Below, in pieces: positions 6,248 to 6,965 of a stretch of DNA of 6,965 bases. The translations under genes were made by a program, and so were the position numbers. Origin of the DNA: Gammaproteobacteria bacterium. Its GTDB lineage: Bacteria; Pseudomonadota; Gammaproteobacteria; UBA5335. The notes below the pieces were generated by a model that did no database searches, was not told the DNA's origin, and saw only the letters and a list, made by a program, of their open reading frames with translations. Position 1 is the first letter of the stretch. Each line of letters begins with the position of its first letter. The stretch is from NCBI GenBank assembly GCA_011620145.1, contig WOZT01000213.1:1-6965 (forward strand), read 5' to 3'.

Positions 6248-6861
6248 TCGCGGATGGGCATACCCGGCGCAAATGGGACCGGGCGGCGGCCCGCTACGAT
6301 TTCATGGTGGCCGGGGGGCAGGAAAGGCGCTGGACTCTGCCCAAGCGTGCCCTGTTCAGCACCATGGGGACCGGACCGATCCTGTTCGTGGCGCTGGGCA
6401 CCGGGCTCGACATCCCTCACTTTCCAGCGGATCGGGACATCACCGCCATTGATATCAGTCCGGCCATGCTGGAGCGGGCTGCGCCACGGGTGGCTGCTTA
6501 TCCGGGGCGCTTGCGTACTGCGGTGATGGACGTGCGGGCGCTGGATTTTCCCGATGCGCATTTCGACCAGGTATTCACCGCCTGCACCTTCTGTTCGGTG
6601 CCCGACCCCGTGCGGGGGTTGCGTGAACTGTTCCGGGTGTTGCGGCCGGGCGGGACTTTGGGCATGTTCGAGCATACCGGCAGCCGTTACTTTCCTTTCA
6701 AGTACCTGCTGGATGCCATGACGCCGCTCAGCCGCCTGGTGGGACCGGATCTGAACCGGGATACGGTGAGCAATGTGATGCGGGCCGGGTTCGATGTGTT
6801 CGAGGTGCGGCCGGTTTTCCTGGACATCGTCAAGACGATTCGTGCCCGCAAGCCCCTCTGA
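6244..6861 (+). CDS. Class I SAM-dependent methyltransferase
   Basis: A 205-residue methyltransferase with a Rossmann core. Motif I is ILFVALGTGLDIPHF (46-60), then ITAIDISPAMLERA (66-79) with D70 as the likely ribose-binding acid, MDVRALDFPD (95-104), and TACTFCSVPDP (112-122). LRELFRVLRPGGTL (126-139) and FEHTG complete the UbiE/Methyltransf_11-like pattern. Motif I is unusual: the common acidic residue is F48 and the first glycine is A50. The C-terminus (FPFKYLLDAMTPLSRLVGPDLNRD as adjoining pieces at 150-173) resembles small-molecule or lipid methyltransferases, but the substrate is unknown. I chose GTG at 6244 because it overlaps the upstream stop (GTGA) and has GGGGGA at 6231-6236; upstream codons of the same frame, back to 5860, are a shadow of the membrane-protein gene. 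Confidence 0.9.
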   Translation: MIADGHTRRKWDRAAARYDFMVAGGQERRWTLPKRALFSTMGTGPILFVALGTGLDIPHFPADRDITAIDISPAMLERAAPRVAAYPGRLRTAVMDVRALDFPDAHFDQVFTACTFCSVPDPVRGLRELFRVLRPGGTLGMFEHTGSRYFPFKYLLDAMTPLSRLVGPDLNRDTVSNVMRAGFDVFEVRPVFLDIVKTIRARKPL

Positions 6862-6890
6862 ACCCCGCGGTTTCCTGGCTCCTGGCGGCG

Positions 6891-6903
6891 TGCAGGAACT
6901 GCA
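6891..6903. repeat. Small hairpin between convergent gene ends
   Basis: TGCAG-GAA-CTGCA forms a 5-bp stem with a 3-nt loop. Slightly downstream, AGCC-GGGC-GGCT is followed by TTT, forming a second short stem. Either could contribute to termination after the methyltransferase, but both are weaker than the hairpin at 3960-3989. Confidence 0.25.
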
Positions 6904-6916
6904 GCCGGGCGGCTTT

Positions 6917-6965
6917 TCAGGCGCCGATCACCCGACCCGTGACCTCCAGGTGCTGACCGACCTCA
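6917..6965 (-). CDS. Possible 3' end of a convergent gene, product unknown
   Basis: Read on the - strand, the last 49 bases give an open frame ending EVGQHLEVTGRVIGA and then TGA at 6919-6917. The residues look protein-like (alternating strand pattern with G-R-V) and nearly all codons end in G or C, as in the real genes here. Only 15 residues are visible, so no family can be named, and the call is tentative. If real, it converges on the methyltransferase gene with a 55-bp gap. Confidence 0.4.
   Translation of the reverse strand, partial: EVGQHLEVTGRVIGA

Overview
The window is GC-rich, densely packed bacterial chromosome with all convincing genes on the + strand. A type II secretion locus in the order H-I-J-K-L-M points to a proteobacterium, most likely a high-GC gamma- or beta-proteobacterium. 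Nothing here fixes the genus.

Region 1 (1-3755) is the distal half of a general secretion pathway operon: the 3' end of gspH, then complete gspI, gspJ, gspK, gspL and gspM. H-I, I-J, J-K and L-M overlap by exactly 4 nt (TTGA, GTGA, GTGA, ATGA) and K-L overlaps by 35 bp, so the genes are probably translationally coupled. GspH, I, J and K are the minor pseudopilins that build the tip of the periplasmic pseudopilus. GspL and GspM form the inner-membrane platform that links the cytoplasmic ATPase GspE to the rest of the machine. There is no gspN after gspM.

Region 2 (3756-4069) is a 314-bp gap with lower GC than its surroundings. It contains a clear intrinsic terminator on the + strand (3960-3989), a smaller hairpin that could terminate - strand transcription (3938-3957), and a weak promoter-like pair upstream (3811-3839). 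It may hold a small RNA or a long 3' UTR of the secretion operon.

Region 3 (4070-5694) is a two-gene unit with a 4-nt overlap: a short family 2 glycosyltransferase and a metallo-beta-lactamase-fold hydrolase resembling RNase Z-like enzymes.

Region 4 (5695-5866) is a 172-bp spacer with an inverted repeat resembling half of a lac-type operator, a short direct repeat and a possible promoter.

Region 5 (5867-6861) is a second coupled pair: a small membrane protein with about four transmembrane helices, not recognised, and a class I SAM-dependent methyltransferase with an altered motif I. The last 49 bases look like the 3' end of a convergent - strand gene. I see no mobile element, CRISPR array, tRNA or rRNA.
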